Assembly (NCBI RefSeq): GCF_021917145.1
Contig: NW_025813757.1
Coordinates: 1-64,000 of the forward strand
From: Hypomesus transpacificus
Lineage: Eukaryota; Chordata; Actinopteri; Osmeriformes; Osmeridae
Length of the DNA stretch: 64,000 bases
Direction of reading: 5' to 3'
Both the position numbers and the translations under genes were made by a program. Positions 1 through 12,322 of this stretch are shown here, one piece after another (the stretch's first letter is position 1; each line of letters starts with the position of its first letter). The notes under the pieces were generated by a model, which had not been told where the DNA came from, searched no databases, and saw only the letters and a list, made by a program, of their open reading frames with translations.

Positions 1-77
1 ACAGTGTGCACTAGACCATATGAGTGCTTAACATCTCTCTCTCTCTCCATCCCTCCCTCTCTCTCTCTGTGTACCAG

Positions 78-1545
78 GTTGTTCTTTGCCGGAGCCAGAG
101 AGGGTCACCTCCCCAGTCTGCTGGCCATGATTCATGTGAAGCGCTGCACCCCCATCCCTGCCCTGCTTTTCACTGTGAGGAGGCCTTTCTGTCTTTTCTT
201 CATGTCATTGCCACGTGTTGGTATCCATCTCACTGTACATGGTTTGATCTGAAACTTCTCTCTCTCTCTCCGTCTCTCTCTCCTTCTCTCTCTCCTTCTC
301 TCTCTCCTTCTCTCTCTCCTTCTCTCTCTCCTCTCTTTACTTCTCTGCCTCCAGTGTCTGTCCACCCTTCTGATGCTGTGCACCAGTGACATGTACACCC
401 TCATCAACTATGTGGGTTTCATCAATTACCTCTTCTACGGAGTCACTGTTGCCGGGCAGATTGTCCTGCGCATCAAGGAGCCCGACATACACCGGCCAAT
501 CAAAGTGAGCGTTGTTTGAGAGGAAGTAAAGTAGAAGATCGAAATCGCTGTCTCTTTGTTCTTGCAGTGGAAGTTAGATGTTTATAAAGACTGACACCTT
601 TTCTTTATCCCTCTCCCCGTCCTCTCCCCTCCTCTCCCCTCCTCTCAACACTTCTCTTCACCTCTGCCTTCCCACCATCTCTCCCCACCTCTCCTCTCCC
701 CTCCTCTCCCCACGTCCCCCACCTGTCTTCCCCCCTTCCAGATCAGCCTGGTGTGGCCCGTCATCTACCTGCTGTTCTGGGCCTTCCTGCTCATCTTCTC
801 CCTGTACTCGGAGCCCGTGGTCTGTGGCATCGGCCTGGCCATCATGCTGACCGGCGTGCCCGTCTACTTCCTGGGCGTCTACTGGGACAACAAGCCGCAG
901 TGCTTCAATTCGTTCGTTGGTACGTCACTCTTCCCCCCTGGTTCCCTCTCCTATCCTCTGTTCAGGTGGTTTACTGACACATTGCAACAGTTGGTTGCGA
1001 TTTTGACAGGGTTCTAGTTAAGGTTTTGTAAAGCAATTGTTTTTGCTTTGTGTTTTATTATCTTGACCCACTGGCCAAACTGTGTGATTGTACAGGGCTA
1101 CGTTTTCCCAAAAGCATCGCAAGCCTAACTTTATCGTAGAATCCATTGTACGACGAATCTTAGTTTTACGGGCCGTCCCCAAAGCCATCGTAGCTAAAGT
1201 GTCTCTTGAAAATTCAAAAATAAAAACTAATGTTTGGGAAAACGCACGTAAGAAATATCGATTGTTTTGTTTTTTGCTCAATCGTTGCTACGATCCATCG
1301 TTATCGGGAAACGTAGCCCAGGACAACATCGTATCTAACTTAGGGCATGGTTTATATTCTGGAACCTGTTTCCGCGTCACCTCAACTCTAACGACCTTCC
1401 CTCTGTTCCGACAGCCAAGATGACATACCTGGGCCAGAAGTTCTGTGTGGTGGTCTACCCAGCAATGACCGGGAGCACGGAGGACACGGGCAGCGGGGAG
1501 GAGGAGGGCGAGGAGATGGAGGCCAGGCCCGCTCTCTCGAACTGA
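78..1545 (+). CDS. slc7a8: L-type amino acid transporter LAT2, 3' part (four last coding exons)
   Basis: This is the light chain of a heterodimeric (SLC3A2-linked) exchanger of neutral amino acids at the plasma membrane. Four exons are visible: 78-174, 355-504, 742-919 and 1415-1545. All have AG/GT borders and phases that join into one frame ending in TGA at 1543-1545. They give the last ~184 residues. Family-typical stretches are [33 protein letters not shown] and [20 protein letters not shown], which cover the last transmembrane helices. The cytosolic tail is short, acidic ([11 protein letters not shown]) and less conserved. The match to LAT2 is much closer than to its y+LAT paralogue SLC7A7, as I recall those sequences. 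The 5' exons lie outside the window. The intron before the last exon carries a MITE (1093-1322). Confidence 0.93.
1093..1322. mobile_element. MITE-like element with inverted termini
   Basis: A block of about 230 bp in the last slc7a8 intron begins CAGGGCTACGTTTTCCC and ends GGGAAACGTAGCCCAGG. These ends are imperfect inverted repeats. The motif ATCGTAGC recurs inside and the block has no coding capacity. I could not identify a convincing target-site duplication, so the superfamily is open. Confidence 0.55.
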
Positions 1546-4500
1546 TGCGACGCTAAAGTAGACTGCTGAACACACAACCTCGGAAACTTACTTTCCCCAA
1601 CCTCTCTTTCCCACACACGGACACTCACACACACGCACACACACACTCGTATACACAGAGCAAGGCTAGTGTTATTAGTAGAATTAGAGGTGCTCACAGG
1701 CACAAACACGCCTGTATTGATATGCAGGGTTCATTTTCCCCTCCGAATGTGTCGTTTTAAACGTCACTGCTGTGCCAAAGAGGTTCAGGATGAAAGAGGA
1801 GGAAGGAAAGAGAAGGAAAGAAGGGAGGACGAAAGGAGTGAAAGAGGACAGGAGAACCGTAGTCAGCTCACCTCCGTTCTGCATCAGCGTTGAAGGATAA
1901 GTGAGCCAGACGGTGGGATCCACACCCTCACGCCCACTTCACATCCTCCTCATCCTTCCTCACATCCTTCCCTCCTCATCCTCTGCCCTCATCCACCTCC
2001 ACACTCTCCCTGCACACTCCCACATTAAGAGAAACATTTGTAAGAACTCTTATTGTGCTTTGTGTAGCAAATCTAAGTGGGCAATGTTTTTTTGCCACCT
2101 TGTAACTTATCATTTTCTTACTCGAAAAACACACCAATGCTGTATTCAGATTCTCAGCCCCTCAAATTCTGATCAAATTATTTTTTGTGTTTTCAGTACA
2201 CTAAATGCTGTTTTCTTTTGAGCTAAATAACTGTGATTCCAAAATGCTTTTTTGTAATTTTGTGATAATTGTTTATATCATGTGTTATTATTTTTTCAGT
2301 TCCATTTTGTTAGTTTTAATGTCTAGTTTTTTGGGGGGTTATTGTTTTTTATTCAACATAAATACCTTTTTGGGGGTCTATTTGTATTACTATTGCAACT
2401 GAAGAGGTATACAGTACATATAAGAGCCAATGTATGAACTGGTTTTGTATAGTTCAAGCAGTTCCATTTAATTGCCTTAATCATTATATATTCTGGACCT
2501 AGGTATTGGTGTAGTTTTATTCATAATTTTGAGAGATGATTCATGCTGATATTTTTGCAGAGCTACAATTTTCATGTTAAAGCAAACAAAAGAAAGTGTT
2601 TGTTTCCAAAACTTCACATCGAGTCTATGGCTTCATTCTAACCGAACACTGTAAAAGAAATCGCCTTTAAGATGGACATTAAACTACTTTTATTTTTGGT
2701 CTGCTAGACAAGGGACGTACGTCGCAAGCTAAAAAAGAGACACGTGCAGTGTTGAAAAAACGAGTTTAGTCATAATGATGTCTAGTGTGAATATGGAAAA
2801 ACACTGTATTTTATACACACACAACCATGCACCATTACACACGCACATGCACACGCACTATGTTAGTAATGTATCAGTGAGTCAGGGTCGACGTCACAGT
2901 ACCATACTGCCTCATAGATGGCTTTTCACAGTGTGTGGCCCATTTAAACAACTGGCTGCACACAAACACTCACACACACACATTCAGGCAGTTATTTGTA
3001 ATGGAGGATGCCAAACTATATATGAGAAAGTGAAAATTAATTGGAACATGTGATAAATTATAATCCTTGGAAAGAACACACACTCCAAGAAAGACGTTCT
3101 TGTAATCGGTGTTTGTTGTCTGTGTGACACTCAGGACTTTCAGACTGCCTTCTCTACACTGCCAAAGCCTTTTGGATCATTCTATAACGTAAAAGATCAA
3201 GAGGTTTTTGACAATGTTTACTAGTGCTTTTTATGAACATGCAGTTCCTCATCTTACAGAAACAATAAAAATGCGTAAGTGATGAACAGTGAGCTTTGAC
3301 TCAGCAGTTCGACAGTGTAGACCAGAAGTTTCTGTCTGAAAGGGTCAAAAGTTATCATATTGCGGTCAGTGACGTCAACGATGTAAAGCTCACAGGGTAT
3401 AGAATGTGTAAGATGTTTTTGTGCCTGCAAACCCTATACTCCCATGTATGTTATGTCATAGATATGTCGGCCTACTAATGAACGTTTCCATTTAGAAAAA
3501 AAAAAGTTCAACTGTTGGAGTGCTTTGGGGTGTCCAAAGGATTCCATTTCATCACGTCTCATTATTACCCTCCCACCATCATGCCCACTCACTGTACATA
3601 CACTACATCTTTATTACAAATCATCACACTGCACACATCACACACAACAGAGCAGTTAGAGTGCTTTGTCACAAAGACGACTTCACAACCTGAATAACAG
3701 ATTCTCAGTGCTTTGTTTCGACGGGGAAAAGCATGGGTTGGGTTGAAACAGGAGCTCACTTTATCGATGTCTTACAGATAACCTCAACGGGAACAGTCTG
3801 GTGTTTGGGTCCAGTGTTTTCGACTCTCCTTGACTGCCCAGGTCTCTAGTTCGACCTTCTTCAGTCTGTCTGATAAGCTGCAATTCCCATGCTGTGCCTT
3901 GACACTTACGTCAACGCCATACACCATCTTCAAGCCAACAGGCGGTGGTATAGTAGTGAGAAGCAACGCACTTTTTGCTCGGATTCATAAATGATTGAAA
4001 TCAAATGACAGGAATACTTTAGTGCTAAGAATACTACTTTTTCCTCTTTCCTATGCTGTAAGAGCATCGAGGGATGAGCGAAGTACTGTTGTGTCTAATA
4101 CATGCATTTTCATTGTTAAGTCTCAGTGACAGCAATGCTATTTAATTACTTCTCCACAACATTGTAGGCTGGGAGACATTCTGCTCCTACCTCTTATATG
4201 CCAAAGACTTGAGTTGCTGGATTAAGTGTTTTCTTTGTTTGTCACACTTCATTGTATGACTACCTGTTGCTTTGGCATTATCCTCACACTGTATGTTGAT
4301 GAAGAAGGGTACAGATGTGATCTAATTGGTTGTTTTTACAGATGACAGTTGGGTATAAAATGTAATGTGGAATGTTATGGAGCCTTTCTTCTTTTCTAGA
4401 TTCTGCTTATTCTTCTTTCCTTTCTTCTTCTATCCGATTTACAATAATCATGGAGTTAGTAAGATTTAAACTTCATTTTATTTGTAACGTGTTTGCCTTG

Positions 4501-4840
4501 TAAGTGATTTAGTTCATTTGCAATGTTATTAAATGTATTTTTCATTTAACTTTACTTGGTCTATTCTTGTTTTAATTTAACCTACAGTCAAAATTATTTA
4601 GCAATTCCAGTATATTTGGTTTATATTAATATACTGTTCAATTTACCCCTCTTCCATTAGACCAAGGGGCATAGTTTTGGTTGTTTACTCTACAAAATAG
4701 TAATTCCATTTCACCAACATTCCCATTTGGAGTTTGTCCAAATAAACATTTTGTCAAGTTTATGTAAATGCTTAATTTAATGAAATGCTAAAGTAATATG
4801 TTGGGTAAATTATGTAAATAAAGGTCGCAGAAGGAGTGCA
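1546..4840 (+). other. slc7a8: slc7a8 3' untranslated region
   Basis: About 3.3 kb of AT-rich sequence with no convincing ORF follows the slc7a8 stop. AATAAA signals occur at 3264-3269, 4740-4745 and 4817-4822. The last is followed within about 100 bases by the inverted signal of nedd8, so the two transcripts end tail to tail. Short CA tracts lie at 1620-1660, 2815-2860 and 2960-2985. I see no other gene here. Confidence 0.6.
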
Positions 4841-4909
4841 TCTCACATCTAACATCTCGTTAATTTGTCTTACAAGTCAACAATTCAGCATCTCCGAATG
4901 GTAACGCAA

Positions 4910-5483
4910 TTTATTTAATGACAAACAAAACCATGACATGAATCTACCAAAACGAATAACTTCTCAAACTTTCCCAGGAGTTTGTAAACGTAATATCAGC
5001 AGTCATCTGATGCTTCTTCAGGGATGGGACTGTTCGAGTCGAACATGACAACACTTCAGACAAAAACATAACAATCCACATGGAAAACACACAATCAGGA
5101 AACAAAACGTGTCTGTCTAGAGTATTCATATGAAAACAGCATTTCTGGTGATTTAACAATGAGCCTAGCCGGGGTTCAAGATTCAGCCTAAAGATAAATA
5201 ATCACCTCTCAGACAGAGTCAGAGCTGGGAAAGATTTGTCAAATACTTTAAAATGTTGGTTGGTTTGACTTCAAAGTTGTATTTAATGGTTCCATGGTTC
5301 TTTGTAAAAAGAAAATCAGGTGCACACAAAGTGCTTAATAATAATTCTGAGCAGTGTTTGACCCAGGCCTGAGCAGAGCACCTATAGTCCTCTCAGTGAC
5401 CCAGTTTAGCACAGGGAGGGATGGGTCAGCAGGATCACATGGATCTGTGCATGGGGGAGTTTCATTAAGGCGGCGTTGGCGGT
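4910..5483 (-). other. nedd8: nedd8 3' untranslated region with poly(A) signal
   Basis: On the minus strand an AATAAA lies at 4910-4915 (TTTATT on the plus strand), downstream of the nedd8 stop. The interval has no other ORF of interest. It faces the end of slc7a8. Confidence 0.6.
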
Positions 5484-6439
<956 letters not shown>

Positions 6440-6900
6440 CCTGATTTATGTTGCTTGTGAATCAAAAGTTACCTGAAATTAATATTAAGAAAGTGTGAAG
6501 ACTGAATAAATTGACTACTGGAGTACAGTGACTTGGTACTAAAATTGTTGTTTCACTGTTGGTCGCAAATTTCAATTGAGGTTCCTGTGTTGCTCTAAGA
6601 GTATCCCCATTTCCCAGTTGCTTCTAAAATATAATGTTCCGCATTTTGTTTCGCATTTTCTCTTTAGAAAATAAGGTAATATCAATGTATATAACTACAA
6701 TAATTATATTTCAGATTTTTTCATTCGAAAGTTAGTTTGTAGGTTGGTTTTGTTCTTCCACTCGCAGCAGATTCTGCACACAATTCTTTTTCAGCGACGT
6801 AAAACGAGTAGTTTTTTTTTGTAGTCTTTTGCTGAACCATATTAATAATGAAAGCTGCGACACAAACTACAAGAGCAAAATACAGTCGAGATCCGGCACC
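6440..6900. promoter_or_regulatory. Shared upstream region of nedd8 and gmpr2
   Basis: About 460 bp separate the nedd8 start codon (6439, minus) from the first apparent gmpr2 exon (plus). The spacing and orientation fit a bidirectional promoter. No specific factor site can be asserted from sequence alone. Confidence 0.4.
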
Positions 6901-6972
6901 ATGTCCCACAACGGTTATGGTTTAGGAAGCATTGAGAAGACTGACTCCGATCTGTCATACTTTCCGCAAGGT
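6901..6972 (+). other. Probable 5' exon of gmpr2 with an upstream ORF
   Basis: An ATG at 6901 in a good context (ACCATGTCC) opens 24 codons (start MSHNGYGLGSIEK) that run into a donor, either gtaacg at 6971 or gtaagt at 6976. Joining either donor to the acceptors seen before the gmpr2 start reaches a stop before MPRIEND. The ATG is therefore more likely a uORF in a 5' leader exon than an N-terminal extension of GMP reductase. Confidence 0.35.
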
Positions 6973-7507
6973 AACGTAAGTACATTATGGCATCATATAT
7001 ACAAAATAACATTAAATGTGACACAATCGTAGCCTAATTTGTTATTTTGTGCTAACAAAGCAGATGCTAATATTGAGCGTTGATAACTGCTAGCTGATGT
7101 TCTTGCTGACCTTTTGATTTTCACTTGGTATTGATTCTGGCGTGCACTGACTGAGCACTTCATGCAACACGCTGCTGCGGAATGTTAAGCTAGCATGAAG
7201 CTAGTTTAGTCAATAAGTTATTACTGAGTTATTATTACTACTCATAGATTATTACCCGTGTGTAAACCATTAGTGGTAGCTGTGCATGACTGTTGTCATA
7301 CAGTCTGAAATAATAACAGCTCCATATGGAATACCACACAGAAATGGGATATACGTGATCTGGGTCTGAGTGAATTACGTCATTGTGCATGTTTGTGTGT
7401 TTTCAAGAGGCCACAGAGGAAAAATGTGTCCTAATTGTTATGTCTACCCCAGTTTTAGATCAGCACTCCAGGATATCCACACAGTCTCAACAGTAACTGT
7501 TGCTAGT

Positions 7508-10500
7508 ATGCCTCGCATTGAGAATGACATCAAACTGGACTTCAAGGACGTGTTGCTTCGTCCTAAGAGAAGCACTCTTAAGTCACGTAGTGAGGTATTT
7601 AAATATTTTTGGTTATACAATTTACACCACATGCACCTCAGAAGACCAAGTCCAATTCAAATGTATTTTTAATAATTTATTTATAACTGCATACATTTTA
7701 GGAACTGTACTAGTTTCTCAAACGCAGTTAAAAAGTCAGTATTTGCATTTGGGCTGCTGAGACTTGGACTAGGCTTTTGGTACCTGAAGGTTGACCTCCC
7801 TCTTCTTCTCCTGTTTCTGTTCCTCCCCTCCAAGGTGGACCTGATGAGGACCTACACCTTCAGGAACTCCGGAGGAAGCTACAGAGGCATCCCTATCGTC
7901 GCGGCCAACATGGACACCGTTGGGACCTTTGAGATGGCTCTGGTCTTGAATCAGGTAGAGTTCATACCTCAAACATGCGCGACAATTACCGTCATTCTTG
8001 ACCAGGTAATAGTGTGTAATCAGAACAAACAACTATGTTTTACGAGTGACTACCTGCCAAGGCAGGAGTTACTGGAAGTACCGCCTAACAATCAACTTTG
8101 ATTGTTGTCTCTCTTTTTCCTCTCCTAGTTCACTCTCTTCACCACCATTCACAAGCATTACTCTGTGGATGACTGGAAGGAGTTTGCAGCGAAGCATCCA
8201 GACTGTGTACAGGTACAGCAGCCTCACACTGCATGAGTGTACGTGAACTGGCAGCTTGACGGTTTCCCAATTCTAGCTTAGTATGTTGTATCTGTATGAC
8301 TACCATACGACACCTCTACTCCTCCCTCAAAATATTCTCCCTCTCTGTCTTGCTTTCCCACTCACTCACTCTCGGCTTCTCCGCGTCCCTCTCTTCGTCT
8401 CAGGGAGTCAGATGGCTGAGTGGTTAGGGAATCCGGCTATTAATCAGAAGGTTACCGGTTTGATTCCCGGCTGTGCCAAATTATGTTGTGTCCTTGGGCA
8501 AGGCACTTCACCCTACTTGCCTCGGGGGGGGGGGGGGGTGTCCCTGTACTTACTGTAAGTCGCTCTGGATAAGAGCGTCTGCTAAGTTACTACATGTGAA
8601 CATGTGACATGTCTCCCCCTCAGAGCGTGGCTGTCAGCACAGGGACTGGGGAAGGAGACTTTGACAGGCTGGGTTCCATCCTAGCCGCCGTGCCTAAGCT
8701 GCAGTTCATCTGCGTAGACGTCGCCAACGGTTACTCCGAGCACTTTGTCCACTTTGTCAAAGACGTGAGGGGGAAATACCCATCGCACACCATCATGGTA
8801 AACTGGCGCCATTCTTTTTACGCTTTGTTTTTAGTCGTAACATTTACCCCATGTACAGTCTCTCACACACACTCATTTTACCTCTCTCTTTTACGCCTCT
8901 CTCACTCTCTATTGTAGTCTCTCCCTCGCTCTACCTTTCTCTCTCACACTCTCTCTCCCGTTTCTCACACTCATGAAAACAGCTTGAGGGGATTATTATT
9001 TAGTTACAGCATTGTAGTAATTGCAGTTGATGGTGATTGAACTGTCCCTATCCCAGGCAGGTAACGTGGTTACCGGGGAAATGGTGGAGGAGCTGATTCT
9101 AGCTGGCGCTGACATCATCAAAGTAGGCATCGGACCAGGTGACCTCACAACCAGACTACCTAGTAGATGGATAGATTATATTATGCTTGACTAACGTACA
9201 GCTTGAAGAATACAATTTTTATCTCGCAGAGTTCAAGAGTTTAAAATCTAATTAATGATCTCCTTCCTGTATTGTGTGTGTGTGTGTGTACAGGGTCCGT
9301 GTGTACCACTCGTAAGAAGACCGGGGTGGGCTACCCACAGCTCAGTGCTGTGATTGAGTGTGCAGATGCTGCTCACGGTCTGGGTGGACACATCATCTCT
9401 GTACGTTCTACTGAACTCTGTACTACATAACACACATCACCAAGCACTGTTATCACACAGTGACAATATATTTAAGAATGGATTATGTCTACGTTAGGAC
9501 ATTTTTTCATTCTTTTTGGGGTACTCGGGGTTGCTCTAGCTGTCAGCGGCGTAACAAGGACTTGGCAGGCCCGAGTGCAGATCTCACCAACGGGCCCCTT
9601 ACCGACCTATCGTCAGGCGAAATTATTGAGTTTTCAGTTTAGCAATGCGCAAGGAAATTTAGGCTACTCATGATGTACAATTAAGGGTAACGACTGCTCC
9701 TTCTATGTGAAGATAGATTACGGTTTTCAAAGATGAACGGCTCAGACTCGCGAGTCTCTGGCTCTAGATTATGCTTGCTACAACACGGAATGAGCATAAT
9801 GGAACAGTCAGTCATGAGCCGACGTATCTGAGACGTTTGAAATAGAGCACGGAGATGAGAAGAAAATCTGATCATTTACCGAGGCTTATCCGACGTTATG
9901 AATGACGTTTCGATCTGTCATGTGTGCTATCTGGGTACTAGTAAAAAAAAAACAGTCACTTCGATGGTGAATATTTGATTTTATGTTCGTTAGATATGCT
10001 AGTTTACATTTAGTCTATCTAGCTTTAGCTATTTTCCGACTACATCCTGCACATAGTTTACTATATCTAACCTGGCCGCTGCCTGGTAGCCTAGGCCTAT
10101 ATGTGCATTTTTATGACGTTTAATAGCCATGTCAACTGCATACACCAGACCGTAAACGTTATATAATTATTAGCCTACCCTGGTGGCTGAGTTTCACACT
10201 CATTGCTGTTGCCGGGCTGGGGGTCAGACGTAGCGTCCTCTTCAACACGCTTCGCCACAATCCAAATGAGCATAGTTTTGACAGCTTTGCCACCCTTACA
10301 TCTTGCTCTTTTCGTTCCTGCCGCTTTCTGGAGCCACTATTATGTTAAAGGGCATGGCTTGGGGTAGCCTAATTCGCTTCAAAACACTAATGCAACACAA
10401 CTGTAGTATCCCAACAACAACTGTCTGTGGTATTCCAACAACTGGATGGGAACAATCGTGTGTGGGTGGGCGGGAATGTTTGACAACAATATTACCCAGA

Positions 10501-12322
10501 CATCCTTGCTATTTTTCGAGGGCAATATTACTTAATAAAAACGACATTTGTTTCATTCAGCAAAAGGCAAATTAGGAAAAATTAATTATTTGCTGTTGTT
10601 AACACTGACTGTTTTTAAAATGTTTATTGGGCAGGTGATAGCTCATAATTCTGAATAACTGACACCATAATTGAGAAATGTTTGCGAATTGATAACACTG
10701 GATCATATGTGATCCTCAACTTGCGGTATTACAGCGGTGCAAGGGGCCCGGTCAGATTGCCTTAAGGGGCCCGGTCAGATTGCCTTAAGGGGCCCGGTCA
10801 GGTTGTCTCACTTTTACGATGAGATCGAGGACGGGCCCCCTTTCGCCACGGGCCCTAGTGCAGCTGCACTCCTTGCACTCCCTATAGTTACGCCACTGCT
10901 AGCTGTATATACACTTTTCTTTTATACTCATGCATCTCTCTCTTTATTCTCTTATTCTCTCTCATCTCATACAGGATGGTGGATGCACTTGTCCAGGAGA
11001 TGTCTCCAAGGCCTTTGGTAGGATTAGTTTCACATCATATTTTATTTAGTAGATATAGAAACTAGCATGTAAGCCTGTGTGCTGGAGCCCAACCTCCATA
11101 GCATCTGATGTTAGCACCCCTCATTCTTTACCGAGGACACAGTTGTAATTGATTGCGTTTTTTTTTTACTTTGACTTCTTTGTGGTGGCTGTGTGACCCA
11201 CAGGTGCCGGGGCTGACTTTGTGATGCTGGGTGGAATGTTGGCGGGCCACGAGGAGAGCGGTGGCGAGGTCATCGTGAAGAACGGGAAGAAGTACAAGCT
11301 GTTCTACGGCATGAGCTCCGACACAGCCATGAAGAAACACGCAGGGGGCGTGGCTGAGTACAGGTCAGAGAGGCTGGTCGCGTGCCGCCCCGAAGTGCAA
11401 AATGAACCGTCCCAAACTGAACTTGACCCACTGAACTTGACTGTCCCAAAATGTATATTCTTGTGTTTTTGCATTTTGACATTCTGACATGTCTGACAAG
11501 AGGTCTTCAACCCTGTCCTGCACATTTTAGATGTTTCCCTGCTCCAACACACCTGATTCAAATGAATAGTCGTTAAAAGGCTTCTGCATAACTAGATAAC
11601 GACTCATTCATTTGAATCAGGTGTGTTGGAGCAGGGAAACATCAAAAATGTGCAGGACAGGGGGTCCCTGAGGACCAGGGTTGAAGACCTCTGATCTAGG
11701 TTATTTGCAACACTATGCTTTATAAATCGCCAGACTGTAAAATACAGGGGGGAATCACTTTCCCCAGGCCTCCAGGGAAATCTGTTCCCCCTGTGTTCTC
11801 AGTGTAAAAAACTGATGTATAGATGAAACTTGTTATATGGTGACAGTAAAGCAGCAGCATAGATGACCAAAGTCAAGACTAAGAAGACATGGTCGCTCAA
11901 ACATGTCTCTGTTCTCTCTGGGGGAATTTGGCTGAGCGGTTAGGGAATCGGGCTATTAATCAGAAGGTTGCCGGTACCAGGCCAGCCAAATTACGTTGTG
12001 TCCGTGGGCAAGGCACTTCACCCTACTTGCCTCGGGGGGAATGTCCCTGTACTTACTGTAAGTCGCTCTGGATAAGAGCGTCTGCTAAATGACTAAAAAT
12101 TTAAATGTCCCCTCTCTCTCTGTCCTCTCCAGGGCGTCGGAGGGGAAGACGGTAGAGGTCCCCTACAAAGGCCCCGTTGACGTCACCATACGAGATGTAC
12201 TGGGTGGGGTTCGATCCACCTGCACCTATGTGGGAGCAGCCAAGCTGAAGGAGCTGAGCCGCAGGACCACCTTCATCAGGGTCACCCAGCAGCTGAACAC
12301 CGTCTTTGGCAATGACAGCTAG
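7508..12322 (+). CDS. gmpr2: GMP reductase 2, nine coding exons
   Basis: NADPH-dependent reductive deamination of GMP to IMP in cytosolic purine salvage. The exons are 7508-7594, 7835-7954, 8129-8212, 8624-8797, 9057-9138, 9294-9400, 10975-11017, 11204-11363 and 12133-12322. They join in frame to 348 residues, the usual length of the human enzyme. The IMPDH/GMPR barrel is complete: [16 protein letters not shown] near the N terminus, the catalytic-loop motif GPGSVCTTR with the nucleophilic cysteine, and [32 protein letters not shown] in the second half (written here as adjoining motifs across an exon junction). The start at [19 protein letters not shown] is the family start. Introns carry two tRNA-derived SINEs, a fold-back MITE and a 1.36-kb hAT element. 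GMPR2 rather than GMPR1 is favoured because of linkage to nedd8 and tinf2. Confidence 0.94.
8402..8590 (+). mobile_element. tRNA-derived SINE, copy 1
   Basis: Head GTCAGATGGCTGAGTGGTTAG with RNA polymerase III A/B-box-like sequence (GGTTTGATTCCC), then the body TTGGGCAAGGCACTTCACC and the tail CGCTCTGGATAAGAGCGTCTG. It lies in a gmpr2 intron just before exon 4. The internal G tract has grown to about 16 G here (other copies have about 6). Confidence 0.85.
9544..10898. mobile_element. Non-autonomous hAT-like transposon
   Basis: The element is 1355 bp with termini CAGCGGCGTAAC and GTTACGCCACTG (inverted repeats, one mismatch), flanked by a perfect 8-bp target duplication CTAGCTGT at 9536-9543 and 10899-10906. 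An 8-bp duplication with CAGNGGCGTAAC-type ends is diagnostic of the hAT superfamily. A GGGGCCCGGTCAGATTGCCTTAA unit is tandemly repeated near the 3' end (10745-10800). No transposase ORF is visible. It sits in the gmpr2 intron between 9400 and 10975. Confidence 0.85.
11501..11692. mobile_element. Fold-back MITE, copy 1
   Basis: Near-palindrome with arms of about 90 bp. The left arm reads CTGCTCCAACACACCTGATT, and the right arm is its inverse ending in CCAGGGTTGAAGACC. Related copies occur at 44009, 56663, 57721, 57879 and 58437. It lies in a gmpr2 intron. Confidence 0.8.
11926..12104 (+). mobile_element. tRNA-derived SINE, copy 2
   Basis: Same family as the copy at 8402: head TTTGGCTGAGCGGTTAGGGA, body GGGCAAGGCACTTCACCC, tail CTCTGGATAAGAGCGTCTGC. 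It ends only about 28 bases before the last gmpr2 exon, so it supplies part of the sequence near that acceptor. Confidence 0.85.

Noticed and set aside
1088-1423. 111-codon ORF in slc7a8 last intron
   Set aside because: Covers a MITE and runs over the splice acceptor into the last exon in a wrong frame.
78-1545. SLC7A7 (y+LAT1) as identity of the first gene
   Set aside because: The [20 protein letters not shown] and [12 protein letters not shown] segments fit SLC7A8 as I recall it.
6829-7032. N-terminal extension of GMP reductase from the ATG at 6901
   Set aside because: Every plausible splice to the next exon hits a stop before the GMPR start.
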